A stretch of DNA of 64,000 nt from Rossellomorea vietnamensis NBRC 101237 (GCF_001591825.1 NZ_BCVQ01000015.1:1-64000); one strand, 5' to 3'. Shown: positions 1 to 8,573, counted from the stretch's first letter. Notes: generated by a model from the sequence alone, not told the origin. Translations and numbers: made by a program.

Positions 1-102
1 CAGACCTCTTTTTTATGAAAGAAAATAGCCCTTGAGTTAATCATTGAGTTATCCTTCTTAATTTGAAATAATTGGTATATAGGTTTTATAAGGAGGGGGA
101 AA

Positions 103-612
103 ATGCGCAACGATCGATTCTTTCTGGAATTGGCGCTTGAAGAAGCCGAAAAAGCTTTAAACGATCAGACGTATCCGATAGGCGCTGTCATTGTCGATGA
201 AAATAAGAACATCCTCTCCACAGGGAGAAACCGTGTCCATTCTCATCAGGATGCAACGGCCCATGCGGAAATGGACGCCATCCGAAATGCCGGTTCGTCC
301 ATTTTCAAAGCGAAAATAGAAGGTGAGACATTAACGATCTACACTACTGTGGAACCGTGTCTCATGTGCACCGGCGGAATCCTTTTCTCTAAAATCAGGA
401 GGGTGGTGTGGCTGCTGAATGATGGGCAAGGATTTGGCGGATATAAAAAAGTGAACGCTGCCGGCATCTTTGAACGCAAACTTAACGAAGTCGACGTACT
501 GGAAGAACCTTATGCCGATTTAAAGATGAAGCAGCTCGAACTCATGAGGCAGTGGGAGGAGAGCCCCAATCATGTGGTGAACTTGAGGAAAACATTCAAA
601 AAGGGAGGATGA
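103..612 (+). CDS. Nucleoside/nucleobase deaminase (CMP/dCMP deaminase fold)
   Basis: A 169-residue zinc-dependent cytoplasmic deaminase. The zinc site is plain: H54-A-E56, where E56 is the usual proton shuttle, and P-C86-x-x-C89, the two cysteine ligands. The GAVIVD strand precedes it as in the TadA/guanine deaminase branch of the family. The substrate (guanine, adenosine or another nucleobase) cannot be read from sequence. A strong AAGGAGG site lies 7-13 bases before the ATG. The next gene starts 1 bp after the stop, so the two are likely co-transcribed. An extended -10 element (TTGG then TATATA, 72-81) lies upstream. Confidence 0.85.
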   Translation: MRNDRFFLELALEEAEKALNDQTYPIGAVIVDENKNILSTGRNRVHSHQDATAHAEMDAIRNAGSSIFKAKIEGETLTIYTTVEPCLMCTGGILFSKIRRVVWLLNDGQGFGGYKKVNAAGIFERKLNEVDVLEEPYADLKMKQLELMRQWEESPNHVVNLRKTFKKGG

Positions 613-613
613 G

Positions 614-1090
614 ATGGTTTATTTTATCATTGGCATCATAGTAGTATTGATCATCTTTTTAATGAAGAAAGCATCAAAGCCGGAACCACTGCAGGAAAAT
701 CGTTACGAAATTTACAGCTATGTCGTAATGGAAGACGAAGACGAAGAGAAATTCAGTGAAGCAGATCAGCCATTGTGGGGTCTGGCAAAGCGTCACTCAT
801 TCCTGCATCCCGGACAGATCCTGTGTAGAGTAGATCGCTACAAGGATGTACATCAAGAAGAATGGGATGAAATCAGAAAGTATTCCAGCTTCACAAAAGA
901 CAAAGAACCTTATTACATATTCTTCGATGAGTATCGTGCAGACAAAGACCGGCCGACCCAAATGGCTTGGGATCAAAAGGTATTTGAAACAAATGATCTC
1001 GAGGAAGTGAAGAAGTGGTGTGAGAAGTTTGAAGAAGAAATCTTCGAGAAACATGACGTGTATGTAGGGAAAGTATATGACTCCAAGTAA
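614..1090 (+). CDS. Membrane-anchored hypothetical protein
   Basis: A 158-residue protein that I do not recognise. Residues 3-17 form one hydrophobic segment followed by KKASK, suggesting an N-terminal anchor with the rest in the cytoplasm. The soluble part is acidic and rich in aromatic residues, without a catalytic motif that I can name. It begins 1 bp after the deaminase stop and ends 12 bp before the next gene, so it sits inside a three-gene transcription unit. Confidence 0.7.
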   Translation: MVYFIIGIIVVLIIFLMKKASKPEPLQENRYEIYSYVVMEDEDEEKFSEADQPLWGLAKRHSFLHPGQILCRVDRYKDVHQEEWDEIRKYSSFTKDKEPYYIFFDEYRADKDRPTQMAWDQKVFETNDLEEVKKWCEKFEEEIFEKHDVYVGKVYDSK

Positions 1091-1102
1091 TGATGGAGGA
1101 AC

Positions 1103-1732
1103 ATGGACATGGCCATTGAGCAAGTGACCCGCACATTATTCGCACAATATACAAGACGCTCTTCGATCAACCGTCCCTTCATCGTCGGGATCGATGGCTT
1201 AGGTGGATCGGGGAAGACGACCCTTGCCAGAAAGGTGCAACAAGCATTAATACTCGCAAAGTGTGACGCGGTTATCCTCCACATGGACGACTACATTGTG
1301 GAAAAGAGCGAACGGTATGGAACGGGGAACGAGGAATGGTATGAATATTACGCACTTCAGTGGAATATTGAACAGCTTCGGAAAGAACTTTTCCAAAGGT
1401 TACATGGGGGCTGTAACTCTATCACGTTACCTTTCTATGAATCCAGTGCGGACTCAGTCGTATCGAAGCCATTCCACCTAGACGGGGTAAGGGTGGTCCT
1501 GATTGAAGGTGTCTTCCTGCAACGGAAGGAATGGCGTGATTTCTTTGACTTTGTGATTTTTTTGGACTGTCCCTCAGAACTCAGATCCGAAAGAGTTATT
1601 GGGCGGGACACCTATCTCGGGGATGAGCAGGCCAGGGTCGAGAAGTATAAGAGAAGATACTGGCTGGCGGAGGATCATTATCTTCTTCTCGAAAATCCGG
1701 CTGGAAAGGCAGACTATATTGAAAGAATCTGA
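1103..1732 (+). CDS. Uridine kinase-like P-loop NTPase
   Basis: A 209-residue cytoplasmic kinase-like protein. The Walker A loop GLGGSGKTT is near residue 35, followed by a conserved HMDDY about 30 residues later, the arrangement of uridine kinase and phosphoribulokinase proteins. The LID-type segment RDTYLGDEQARVEKYKRRY is near the C terminus. The phosphate acceptor is not identifiable. The ATG is preceded by GGAGG. It closes the unit with the deaminase and the anchored protein. Confidence 0.75.
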   Translation: MDMAIEQVTRTLFAQYTRRSSINRPFIVGIDGLGGSGKTTLARKVQQALILAKCDAVILHMDDYIVEKSERYGTGNEEWYEYYALQWNIEQLRKELFQRLHGGCNSITLPFYESSADSVVSKPFHLDGVRVVLIEGVFLQRKEWRDFFDFVIFLDCPSELRSERVIGRDTYLGDEQARVEKYKRRYWLAEDHYLLLENPAGKADYIERI

Positions 1733-1823
1733 AAATGTCGTAAGTTGTTGAAATATTCTCTATCTTCATCTGTTTTTTTGTTAAAATAGAACCGTATATA
1801 AACAGAAGGCGAATGGTGCCCAG

Positions 1824-3077
1824 ATGAGTATAGTGAAAGATTTCCTGCTGCAGCTCACCCTCATGATCATACCGATATTCAGTTATTTCACCTTTATTCT
1901 GGAAAAAGTAAAGAATGACCGCACAATCAAGATGTTCGTAGCCCTATTGTGGGGAGTGTCCATCGTGTTATGTATGTCATTCCCGGTGGAATATGCGGGA
2001 GGAGACCGCCTCGATTTGCGATTTATTCCACTCCTTCTCGGGACATTATACCTCGGGATAGGTCCAGGGCTCTTTCTGTCGGTCCTGATTATCTTCTATC
2101 GAATGACCTCGGGAATCACCATGGGACTCTATACAACAATCCTTGTTCTGGTTATCACCCTGCCTGTCATTTTGTACGTTCAACGAATGTTTATGCGGGA
2201 GAAAAAGGATCGAAGAGTGATGATTGCAGCGGGATTATCTTTCCTATATTGCCTCTGTGGTATGACGGTGTTCAGTCTTATAAATGGAATCTCAATCCCC
2301 GTTTTGAAAGTGCAAGGTATCCATCTTCTTTTTACAGTGGCCGTTACCTGTTTCTGTACGGTATTGATTGAAAAGATCCGTGAGATCCATCAGCTGAGGC
2401 TAGAGATCCAGGATGCGGAGAAATTCAGGATGATCAGTGAGCTGACCAGTGTGTTTGCCCATGAAATCCGAAACCCCATGCAGGTGACCCGTGGCTTTCT
2501 TCAGCTACTCGATGAGCCGGACTTACCTCAACATAAGAAGGAATATATCAAGGTATCCATTGAAGAATTGGACCGTGCCAATGAAATCATCAGCGACTTC
2601 CTGGCGTTCGGCAAGCCTTCCCTCGATACATATGGGACCATCAATGTCGGTGAACAGTTAAAGCGTGTCACCACGCTCATTCAAACATTCAACATAAACC
2701 AGCAGGTGGAGTTTAAGTCCGATATAGCGGATGACTGCTGGATCCAAGCAAACCCTCAAAAGCTGAACCAAACTCTGATCAATATCCTGAAAAATGCCGT
2801 GGAATCCATGCCGGAAGGTGGAACCGTCTGGATCGCCTGTCACTCATCCGATGACGGACATATCAGGATCACCATCAAAGACCAGGGAGTCGGCATGAAC
2901 CCAAACCAAGTCGACCGCCTTGGCTCTCCCTATTATTCTCTCAAAGAAAAGGGTACCGGTCTCGGGATGATGGTCAGCTATCAAATCATCCGTTCCTTCA
3001 AAGGGCGCATCACGGTGGAAAGTGAAGAAGGGATCGGTACGGAGTTTGTCATCGAATTTCCCCGTGTTGAAACGTGA
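1824..3077 (+). CDS. Sensor histidine kinase with 5TM LytS-type sensor (KinB-like)
   Basis: A 417-residue membrane sensor kinase. Residues 1-185 hold about five to six hydrophobic helices like the 5TMR-LYT sensor. A HisKA domain follows, with H-box FAH213EIRNPM, then a HATPase domain with the N box (NILKNAVESM), DQGVGM and GTGLGM. This domain order resembles the sporulation kinase KinB, but no response regulator is adjacent, so its partner (perhaps Spo0F) is inferred only. The start lacks a strong ribosome site. A 20-bp repeat array follows the stop. Confidence 0.85.
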   Translation: MSIVKDFLLQLTLMIIPIFSYFTFILEKVKNDRTIKMFVALLWGVSIVLCMSFPVEYAGGDRLDLRFIPLLLGTLYLGIGPGLFLSVLIIFYRMTSGITMGLYTTILVLVITLPVILYVQRMFMREKKDRRVMIAAGLSFLYCLCGMTVFSLINGISIPVLKVQGIHLLFTVAVTCFCTVLIEKIREIHQLRLEIQDAEKFRMISELTSVFAHEIRNPMQVTRGFLQLLDEPDLPQHKKEYIKVSIEELDRANEIISDFLAFGKPSLDTYGTINVGEQLKRVTTLIQTFNINQQVEFKSDIADDCWIQANPQKLNQTLINILKNAVESMPEGGTVWIACHSSDDGHIRITIKDQGVGMNPNQVDRLGSPYYSLKEKGTGLGMMVSYQIIRSFKGRITVESEEGIGTEFVIEFPRVET

Positions 3078-3133
3078 AAAACGGCTTAGATCTTTATTGG
3101 TCAAAGTCGCTTTTTCTATGGCTCCCACAAAAA

Positions 3134-3256
3134 ATTCGACGTAGCTGCTCGATTTCAATCGAAACCGGCATGATTAAATCCAATCTCGCACGATTATCTT
3201 CAGTCCCGCATGAAAAATCCAGAACCCGCACGATTTTTTAAAATCCCGCATGATTA
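3134..3256 (+). repeat. 20-bp-period repeat array 1 (core CCCGCAYGAT)
   Basis: Six degenerate units with a GCA/GCT core at 3147, 3168, 3188, 3208, 3228 and 3248. The last five are spaced exactly 20 bp apart. Each unit reads roughly YCCGCAYGATTW followed by eight AT-rich bases. The array opens with ATTCGAC, as do the two other arrays in this window. It lies between the sensor kinase and the DUF4181 gene, about 100 bp before the latter. Confidence 0.8.
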
Positions 3257-3353
3257 CAGGGCAAGGAATGTCTTTATCAAGAAAGGATTGAGTTTATATG
3301 AATATTTTGGAATAATTGGTATGTAACTGACTACATAGGAGGAGAACGATTAG

Positions 3354-3776
3354 TTGGATCATTTTTTAGTAAAGAGTTTCTTATTCTTATCAATCTACGC
3401 TTTGTCCATCTTCCTATTTAATGCAGGAATGAGGAAAATATTGAACGTCAAGAGAAAGAAGAGGTTCTCGTATAACCATGTGAATGATCATCATAAAAAA
3501 TGGGATTGGATGATTCGAATCGCATTTTTGATCCTTATTGTCATTGGAGGCATCTATCATGCTTTCAATCTGGATCAAGAAGGAAGAGTATGGTACTTGC
3601 AACCGTATATAATGGTATTCGGTTTTGGCCTGGTATCGGAAACAGTCAGGGCCATCTTTGAAAAGAAACATTCAGAGAATCCCAATGATTATAAATTCAC
3701 CCTTTCACAGCTAGCCTATCTATCCATCACGTTACTAGTATTCTTCACAACCGAATTTTTCGGAATATTCACCTAA
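3354..3776 (+). CDS. DUF4181 family membrane protein
   Basis: A 140-residue protein with about four hydrophobic helices (roughly residues 5-25, 50-70, 80-98 and 115-135). The sequence resembles the small DUF4181 membrane family; its function is unknown. It starts with TTG: AGGAGGA lies 9-10 bases upstream and no ATG is nearby. A promoter-like stretch (AATAATTGGTATG, 3311-3323) precedes it and matches the one upstream of the gene at 103. Confidence 0.7.
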   Translation: MDHFLVKSFLFLSIYALSIFLFNAGMRKILNVKRKKRFSYNHVNDHHKKWDWMIRIAFLILIVIGGIYHAFNLDQEGRVWYLQPYIMVFGFGLVSETVRAIFEKKHSENPNDYKFTLSQLAYLSITLLVFFTTEFFGIFT

Positions 3777-3789
3777 TGGAGGGGCCGCA

Positions 3790-4857
3790 ATGAACCATCC
3801 TGCACAAAAAAGAATCCGGGACTACGGAGTGAAAATCGGTAAGTTAGAAACAGGTCCCAACAATTCAATCACAGATGTTGAAGGCGTAACGGTCGGTCAT
3901 GTCACCCTTAGTGAAAATGATAGGCAAACCGGTGTCACGGCGATCCTGCCTCACCAGGGAAACCTATTCAAAGAGAAGCTCATCGCCTCCACCCATGTCA
4001 TCAACGGATTCGGCAAAACAATGGGAACGATCCAGATCAATGAACTAGGAACCTTGGAAACTCCCATTCTATTAACGAATACATTGAGCATCGGTACAGC
4101 CGCCGACGCCCTGATCGATTACATGCTCGAACAAAATCCTGAGATTGGCAGAACGACAGGGACCGTCAATCCCGTGGTGTGTGAGTGCAATGACATGTTT
4201 TTAAACGACATTAGGGCACGTTTCATCACGAAAGATCATGTCCGGAAAGCTCTGGAAAATACCTCGTCATTCGTTGAAGAGGGGACGGTCGGAGCCGGTA
4301 CCGGTATGCTCTGCTACTCCTTGAAAGGAGGAATCGGGACGGCATCACGGATGATGAAGATGGACCACGGGACCTACACAATGGGTGTCCTCGTCTTAAC
4401 GAACTTCGGGATACTAAGCGACCTGACTATAAACGGAAGGGCTGTCGGAGGAGAACTGAAGAAAAGAATCCTCCACTCCCGGGAAGAACTGGACAAAGGC
4501 TCGATCATCATCATTGCAGGGACGGACCTCCCCGTGTCCGAAAGACAGCTCAACCGAATCATCAAGCGGACGATCACAGGATTATCCCGTACAGGCTCCA
4601 TCATCACAACCGGGAGCGGCGAAGTGGTCATCGGCTTCTCGACGGCAACGAAGATCCCCCATGACCAAACGTCTCAATATATGTCTGTCCCCATGATTCA
4701 TGAAGAAGAAATCGATCTTGCATTCCGCGCAATCGGAGAAGCAACGGAAGAAGCAGTATTGAACTCATTGATCACGGCAACACACGTGGTGGGCAGGGAC
4801 GGAAATGAAAGACCGGCATTAAAAGATTTACTGGAAAAATACACTATAGAGCTATAA
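3790..4857 (+). CDS. P1 family (S58, DmpA-like) aminopeptidase/amidase
   Basis: A 355-residue N-terminal nucleophile hydrolase of the DmpA family. The N-terminal ITDVEGVTVGHVT and the GTVGAGTGM block are diagnostic. The expected self-cleavage point is G237-S238 in KGSIIIIAGTDLP, which would give alpha and beta chains with S238 as the new N-terminal nucleophile. Family members remove D- or beta-amino acids from peptides; the substrate here is unknown. No signal peptide is visible. It starts 13 bp after the DUF4181 gene with a GGAGG site. Confidence 0.88.
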   Translation: MNHPAQKRIRDYGVKIGKLETGPNNSITDVEGVTVGHVTLSENDRQTGVTAILPHQGNLFKEKLIASTHVINGFGKTMGTIQINELGTLETPILLTNTLSIGTAADALIDYMLEQNPEIGRTTGTVNPVVCECNDMFLNDIRARFITKDHVRKALENTSSFVEEGTVGAGTGMLCYSLKGGIGTASRMMKMDHGTYTMGVLVLTNFGILSDLTINGRAVGGELKKRILHSREELDKGSIIIIAGTDLPVSERQLNRIIKRTITGLSRTGSIITTGSGEVVIGFSTATKIPHDQTSQYMSVPMIHEEEIDLAFRAIGEATEEAVLNSLITATHVVGRDGNERPALKDLLEKYTIEL

Positions 4858-4873
4858 CCACCTGGGAGGAATT

Positions 4874-5365
4874 ATGGAATCAACATTGATCATCATTCGA
4901 GGAAATTCCGGCAGCGGAAAGACCACGACCGCCAAGCGTCTTCAACAACATCTGGGACGGGGGACACTCCTCGTCTCCCAAGATGTCGTCCGCCGCGATA
5001 TGTTGAAGGTTCAGGACCGGGACGGCAACCTGTCCATGGACCTGATCAGGCAAATCACAGAATACGGCAGAGGGAAATGCGAGTACGTCATTGTAGAAGG
5101 AATCTTCTCAGAACAACGCTACGGTGACATGCTTCGGGAGTTAATCCAGTTTTATAACGGAAAAGCTCATACATACTACTACGATTTATCGTTTCAAGAA
5201 ACCGTCCGACGGCATAACTCCCGTTCAAAAAAGACAGAATTTGGGGAGGAGTCTTTGCGTGACTGGTGGAATGCGGAGGACTATCTCCGTGTGGATGGAG
5301 AGGTTCAATTGACGGATGAAATGACACAGGATGAGATAGTGGAAATGATTTTAGCACAAATATGA
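4874..5365 (+). CDS. AAA/kinase-like P-loop protein
   Basis: A 163-residue P-loop protein. Walker A is GNSGSGKTTTA near residue 10, then the strand VSQDVVRRDML and a second strand ending YVIVEGIF. This resembles small nucleotide, chloramphenicol or zeta-toxin-type kinases, but the substrate cannot be assigned. It follows the P1 peptidase by 16 bp with its own GGAGG and overlaps or abuts the deaminase gene downstream. Confidence 0.75.
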   Translation: MESTLIIIRGNSGSGKTTTAKRLQQHLGRGTLLVSQDVVRRDMLKVQDRDGNLSMDLIRQITEYGRGKCEYVIVEGIFSEQRYGDMLRELIQFYNGKAHTYYYDLSFQETVRRHNSRSKKTEFGEESLRDWWNAEDYLRVDGEVQLTDEMTQDEIVEMILAQI

Positions 5366-5382
5366 AAAAAAGGGAGTGCAAC

Positions 5383-5814
5383 ATGTTAAACGTTAAACCA
5401 TTAGAAGAAAGAGACTATGAACTGATCAAAGAAGCAGAAAGAGTCATAGAAACGAATTATCGGTACGGTCGGCACCACATCGGTTCAGCCGTCAGAGCAA
5501 CATCCGGAGAGGTCTATGCAGCTGTCCACGTTGAAGCAAACGTCGGCAGGATCACCGTATGCGGCGAAGCGATGGCCCTTGGGAAATCCATTTCTGAAGG
5601 AGACCACGAATTTGAAACGATTGTTGCAGTAGCACACCCCCATCCACACGAAGACATCGAGAAATGCTGGGTCGTCGCACCTTGTGGAATGTGCCGGGAA
5701 TTAATAAGCGATTATGGAAAACATACCGATGTGATCCTTTCATATGGGGGGGAATTGGTGAAGTGTAACGTGATGGAATTGCTGCCGGAGAAGTATTCGA
5801 GTGATGTGGAATGA
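5383..5814 (+). CDS. Cytidine/blasticidin-S deaminase-like protein
   Basis: A 143-residue zinc deaminase. The motif C-G-E-A-M-A supplies one cysteine ligand and the catalytic glutamate, and PCGMCRE supplies the other two cysteines. This is the three-cysteine pattern of tetrameric cytidine deaminases and blasticidin S deaminase. I chose the ATG at 5383 because AGGGAG ends 6 bases before it. An earlier in-frame ATG at 5362 overlaps the previous stop but has no ribosome site. It could be a salvage or a detoxification enzyme. Confidence 0.8.
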   Translation: MLNVKPLEERDYELIKEAERVIETNYRYGRHHIGSAVRATSGEVYAAVHVEANVGRITVCGEAMALGKSISEGDHEFETIVAVAHPHPHEDIEKCWVVAPCGMCRELISDYGKHTDVILSYGGELVKCNVMELLPEKYSSDVE

Positions 5815-5864
5815 ATTTTCAAATAAACAAAAGAATTTTAGGATGAGCTCAAAGGAGGTATCAT

Positions 5865-6674
5865 ATGATCCACTTCAAAAACGACCATTTAACCGTTTTT
5901 CAAAGTTCACTATATCAAACCACATCAGCCATCATTCAAACTGATGATGTCATGATTATGACCGACCCCAATTGGCTGCCCCATGAAGTCCAGGCCATTC
6001 GGGAGTATGTGGATAGAGAATTAGGTGACAAGCAGCTTTATATCATCTACACGCACAGTGATTTCGACCACATCATCGGTTCCGGGGCATTTCCGGAAGC
6101 AAAGGTGATTGCTTCAGAAGAACTGAAAGCTCATGAACACAAGGAAGAAATCTTGCAGAAGATCAGTGAGTTTGATCAGCGGTATTATATCAAAAGGGAC
6201 TACGAGCCCCATTACCCATCAGTGGATCACGCCATATCCCGCGATGGAGAAAGACTCGAACTCGGCTCACTTTCTTTACGTTTTTACAAAGCACCCGGTC
6301 ACACCCACGACGGTCTTTTCACGGTCGTTGAACCATTAGGTATCTTTTTATCAGGTGACTATCTATCCGATGTAGAGTTTCCGTTCATTTTCAGCAGTTA
6401 CATAGATTATAAGAAAACGATGGAAAAGGCAGCAACGATTATGGAAAATCACTCTATTCAGATACATGTCCCCGGGCATGGGTCTGTGACAAATAATCCC
6501 GACGAAATCATGAGAAGACTCAAGGAATCAACCTACTATATTAATCATCTTTTACAGGATGGGGAAAAGCTCGAAACCCATTGTAGCGAACAATACCCCT
6601 TTTTTGAGGGAATGAAGAGTATCCATTTTGAAAACATAAAGTTGGCTAGAAAAGAGGATGGAGAAGACCACTGA
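5865..6674 (+). CDS. MBL-fold metallohydrolase
   Basis: A 269-residue metallo-beta-lactamase-fold hydrolase. The first metal motif is H64-S-D66-F-D68-H69, that is HxDxDH rather than the common HxHxDH. Later metal positions appear in APGHTHDG, SGDYLSD and VPGHG. No signal peptide is visible, so it is probably cytoplasmic. The substrate is unknown. AAGGAGG lies just before the ATG. Confidence 0.85.
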   Translation: MIHFKNDHLTVFQSSLYQTTSAIIQTDDVMIMTDPNWLPHEVQAIREYVDRELGDKQLYIIYTHSDFDHIIGSGAFPEAKVIASEELKAHEHKEEILQKISEFDQRYYIKRDYEPHYPSVDHAISRDGERLELGSLSLRFYKAPGHTHDGLFTVVEPLGIFLSGDYLSDVEFPFIFSSYIDYKKTMEKAATIMENHSIQIHVPGHGSVTNNPDEIMRRLKESTYYINHLLQDGEKLETHCSEQYPFFEGMKSIHFENIKLARKEDGEDH

Positions 6675-6764
6675 CAAATCTTGTTCATAAACAAAAAAGC
6701 TGGTCCTTAAATAAACATAAAATCAAGCGATTTACTAGCAAATAACCCAAAAGGGGGCACTCCA

Positions 6765-7331
6765 ATGAAACTCATCTTACTATTCGGACCCCAGGCCGTC
6801 GGCAAAATGACGGTAGGACAAGAACTGGAAAAAAGAACAGAACTGAAACTATTTCATAACCACATGACCATTGAACTGCTTCAGCCTTTCTTCGGATTCA
6901 CAGAAGAAATGTGGAGGATTTGCGGGATGATGAGAGAAGAAATTTTTCAATCATTTGCAAAAACAGATCAATACGGGATGATATTTACCTTCATGTGGGC
7001 ATTTAACGAAGAAAAGGACTGGAAGTGGGTCGAGAAGGTCACAGACATTTTTGAATCCAACGGGGCAGATGTCTATTTCGTCGAGCTGGAAACAGATCTG
7101 GAAGTCAGACTGAAACGGAACATCACACCGAACCGACTGCAGCATAAGCCGTCGAAGCGAAATATCGAAGACTCCGAAAAGCGGTTGCTTGCTTCCCTGG
7201 ATACATATCGCCTGAATTCGGTCGAAGGGGAAATAGAAAGAGAGAAGTATATCAAGATCAACAACACAGATATGAGCCCCGAACAAGTTGCCGAGAAGAT
7301 AATAGAAGAGTTTCAGCTCGAGCGTAAGTAA
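6765..7331 (+). CDS. Shikimate kinase-like P-loop protein
   Basis: A 188-residue P-loop protein. Walker A is GPQAVGKMTVG near residue 8. The following LFHNHMTIELL and WAFNEEKDW segments fit a small-molecule kinase of the AAA_33/shikimate kinase-like group. It is the third such kinase in 7 kb. No substrate can be assigned. The stop codon TAA runs directly into a copy of the GGGACGGACCT repeat. Confidence 0.75.
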   Translation: MKLILLFGPQAVGKMTVGQELEKRTELKLFHNHMTIELLQPFFGFTEEMWRICGMMREEIFQSFAKTDQYGMIFTFMWAFNEEKDWKWVEKVTDIFESNGADVYFVELETDLEVRLKRNITPNRLQHKPSKRNIEDSEKRLLASLDTYRLNSVEGEIEREKYIKINNTDMSPEQVAEKIIEEFQLERK

Positions 7332-7345
7332 GGGACGGACCTCAA
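7329..7345 (+). repeat. Half copy of the GAGGGACGGACCT element
   Basis: Reads TAAGGGACGGACCTCAAAA. It begins at the stop codon of the upstream kinase and ends before the ribosome site of the acetyltransferase gene. It matches the arm of the inverted element at 12201-12265, including the CTCMAAAATG continuation. Confidence 0.75.
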
Positions 7346-7370
7346 AATGAATGGAAAAACAGGAGGACAT

Positions 7371-7970
7371 ATGAAAACTACTATCTTTCATTCCCCACCG
7401 ACATTAGAAAATGAGAAAATCAAATTGATACCCTTGGAGGTTCACCATTCCGCTGCTCTCCTTGAAGCAAACGATCCGGAGATATGGCGTTTCATGTTAA
7501 TCGGAATTACAACCCTTGAACAAATGGAACAATGGGTAACAGCCGCTACCCGGCTACGGGATCAACAAACGGCCTTACCTTTTGCGGTTGTGTTAAAAGA
7601 ACAAAATAGAATCATAGGGTCTACCAGGTTGTTCGAAATCAACCTTTCACAAAAATCGTGTGAACTAGGTTCCACTTGGTACAGAAAAGATTATCAGAGG
7701 TCTTTCGTGAATTCCAGCTGTAAGTATCTCATTCTTCGTTATTGTTTTGAAGAACTGGGGATGTTGCGGGTTCAGCTTAAAACAGATGAACGAAACCTCC
7801 GTTCCCAGAAGGCAATTGAACGGTTAGGTGCCGTGAAAGAGGGAGTCTTGAGAAAAGAAAGGATCCTGTCAGGTGGCTATGTCAGAAATGCCGTTCTGTA
7901 TTCGATCATTGATGAGGAGTGGCCTTCGGTAAAGGCAGGATTTGCTTTGAGGGAGTTGAAGTATGAATAA
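7371..7970 (+). CDS. GNAT family N-acetyltransferase (RimJ/RimL-like)
   Basis: A 199-residue GNAT acetyltransferase. It opens PPTLENEKIKLIPLE, typical of RimJ/RimL-type proteins, and ends with NLRSQKAIERLGAVKEGVLRKE, the acetyl-CoA-binding end of the fold. The acceptor could be a protein N terminus, an amino sugar or a drug. The ATG at 7371 is chosen because AGGAGG lies 4 bases before it; an in-frame ATG at 7347 has no ribosome site. Its end overlaps the next gene by 8 bp. Confidence 0.85.
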   Translation: MKTTIFHSPPTLENEKIKLIPLEVHHSAALLEANDPEIWRFMLIGITTLEQMEQWVTAATRLRDQQTALPFAVVLKEQNRIIGSTRLFEINLSQKSCELGSTWYRKDYQRSFVNSSCKYLILRYCFEELGMLRVQLKTDERNLRSQKAIERLGAVKEGVLRKERILSGGYVRNAVLYSIIDEEWPSVKAGFALRELKYE

Positions 7971-8523
7971 TAATCATACAGAACTCAAAGTCGTAATCGG
8001 CGCAGGAGAATATCATAATAATCCCGGTTGGTTGCACACCCAGGAAGAAGATCTGAACTTACTGGATGAAACGACGTGGCAAAACATGTTCGAAGAAAAT
8101 TCTATATCCGCAATATTGGCTGAGCATGTATGGGAACACCTTACATACGAAGAAGGGTTACGGGCAGCAAAGATATGCCTGAAGTATCTTAAGGCGTCTG
8201 GATATATTCGTTGCGCTGTACCTGATGGGTATTTTCCTGATGAAGATTATCAAAGGGTCGTACAAATAGGGGGACCTGGTCCGGAAGATCACCCTGCTGC
8301 CAGTCATAAGATTGTTTATGATTACAGGGTGTTAAAGGAACTATTTGAGGCAGCCGGATTCCAAGTGAGATTGCTTGAATATTTTGACGATAAAGGCGAT
8401 TTTTACCAACATGATTGGGATGGATCTGACGGGGTCATCTTCCGATCCAAAAAGTACGATCCTAGAAATCAGGGGGAACGTATGGCTGCCCCTTCTCTCA
8501 TCCTTGACGCTATTAAGTATTGA
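7963..8523 (+). CDS. SAM-dependent methyltransferase-like protein
   Basis: A 186-residue protein. The opening VVIGAGEYHNNPGWLHTQEEDLNLLD, the central ILAEHVWEHLTYEEGLRAAKICLKYLKASGYIRCAVPDG and the later YRVLKELFEAAGF fit a compact class I methyltransferase, with GAGEY replacing the usual GxGxG. The substrate is unknown. It overlaps the acetyltransferase gene by 8 bp, so translation is probably coupled. The histidyl-tRNA synthetase leader follows. Confidence 0.7.
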   Translation: MNNNHTELKVVIGAGEYHNNPGWLHTQEEDLNLLDETTWQNMFEENSISAILAEHVWEHLTYEEGLRAAKICLKYLKASGYIRCAVPDGYFPDEDYQRVVQIGGPGPEDHPAASHKIVYDYRVLKELFEAAGFQVRLLEYFDDKGDFYQHDWDGSDGVIFRSKKYDPRNQGERMAAPSLILDAIKY

Positions 8524-8548
8524 AATCACATTTCTTATGTGATAACGT
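8520..8548 (+). promoter_or_regulatory. Candidate promoter with inverted repeat for the hisS leader
   Basis: TTGAAA (8520-8525) and TAACGT (8543-8548) are 17 bp apart. The spacer carries the inverted repeat ATCACAT-TTCTT-ATGTGAT (8525-8543), which may be an operator or an RNA hairpin. The -10 match is weak, so this is tentative. Confidence 0.35.
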
Positions 8549-8573
8549 ATATGAAAATAAGAGGTGGATAAAT

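Noticed and set aside
1-16. CAGACCTCTTTTTT at the left edge as a gene-specific signal
   Set aside because: It is most likely the right arm and T run of a terminator whose left arm lies outside the window (compare 35648-35660), so nothing more can be said.
3134-3256. CRISPR array
   Set aside because: The units are contiguous at 20 bp and degenerate, with no unique spacers of 30 bp or more and no cas genes.
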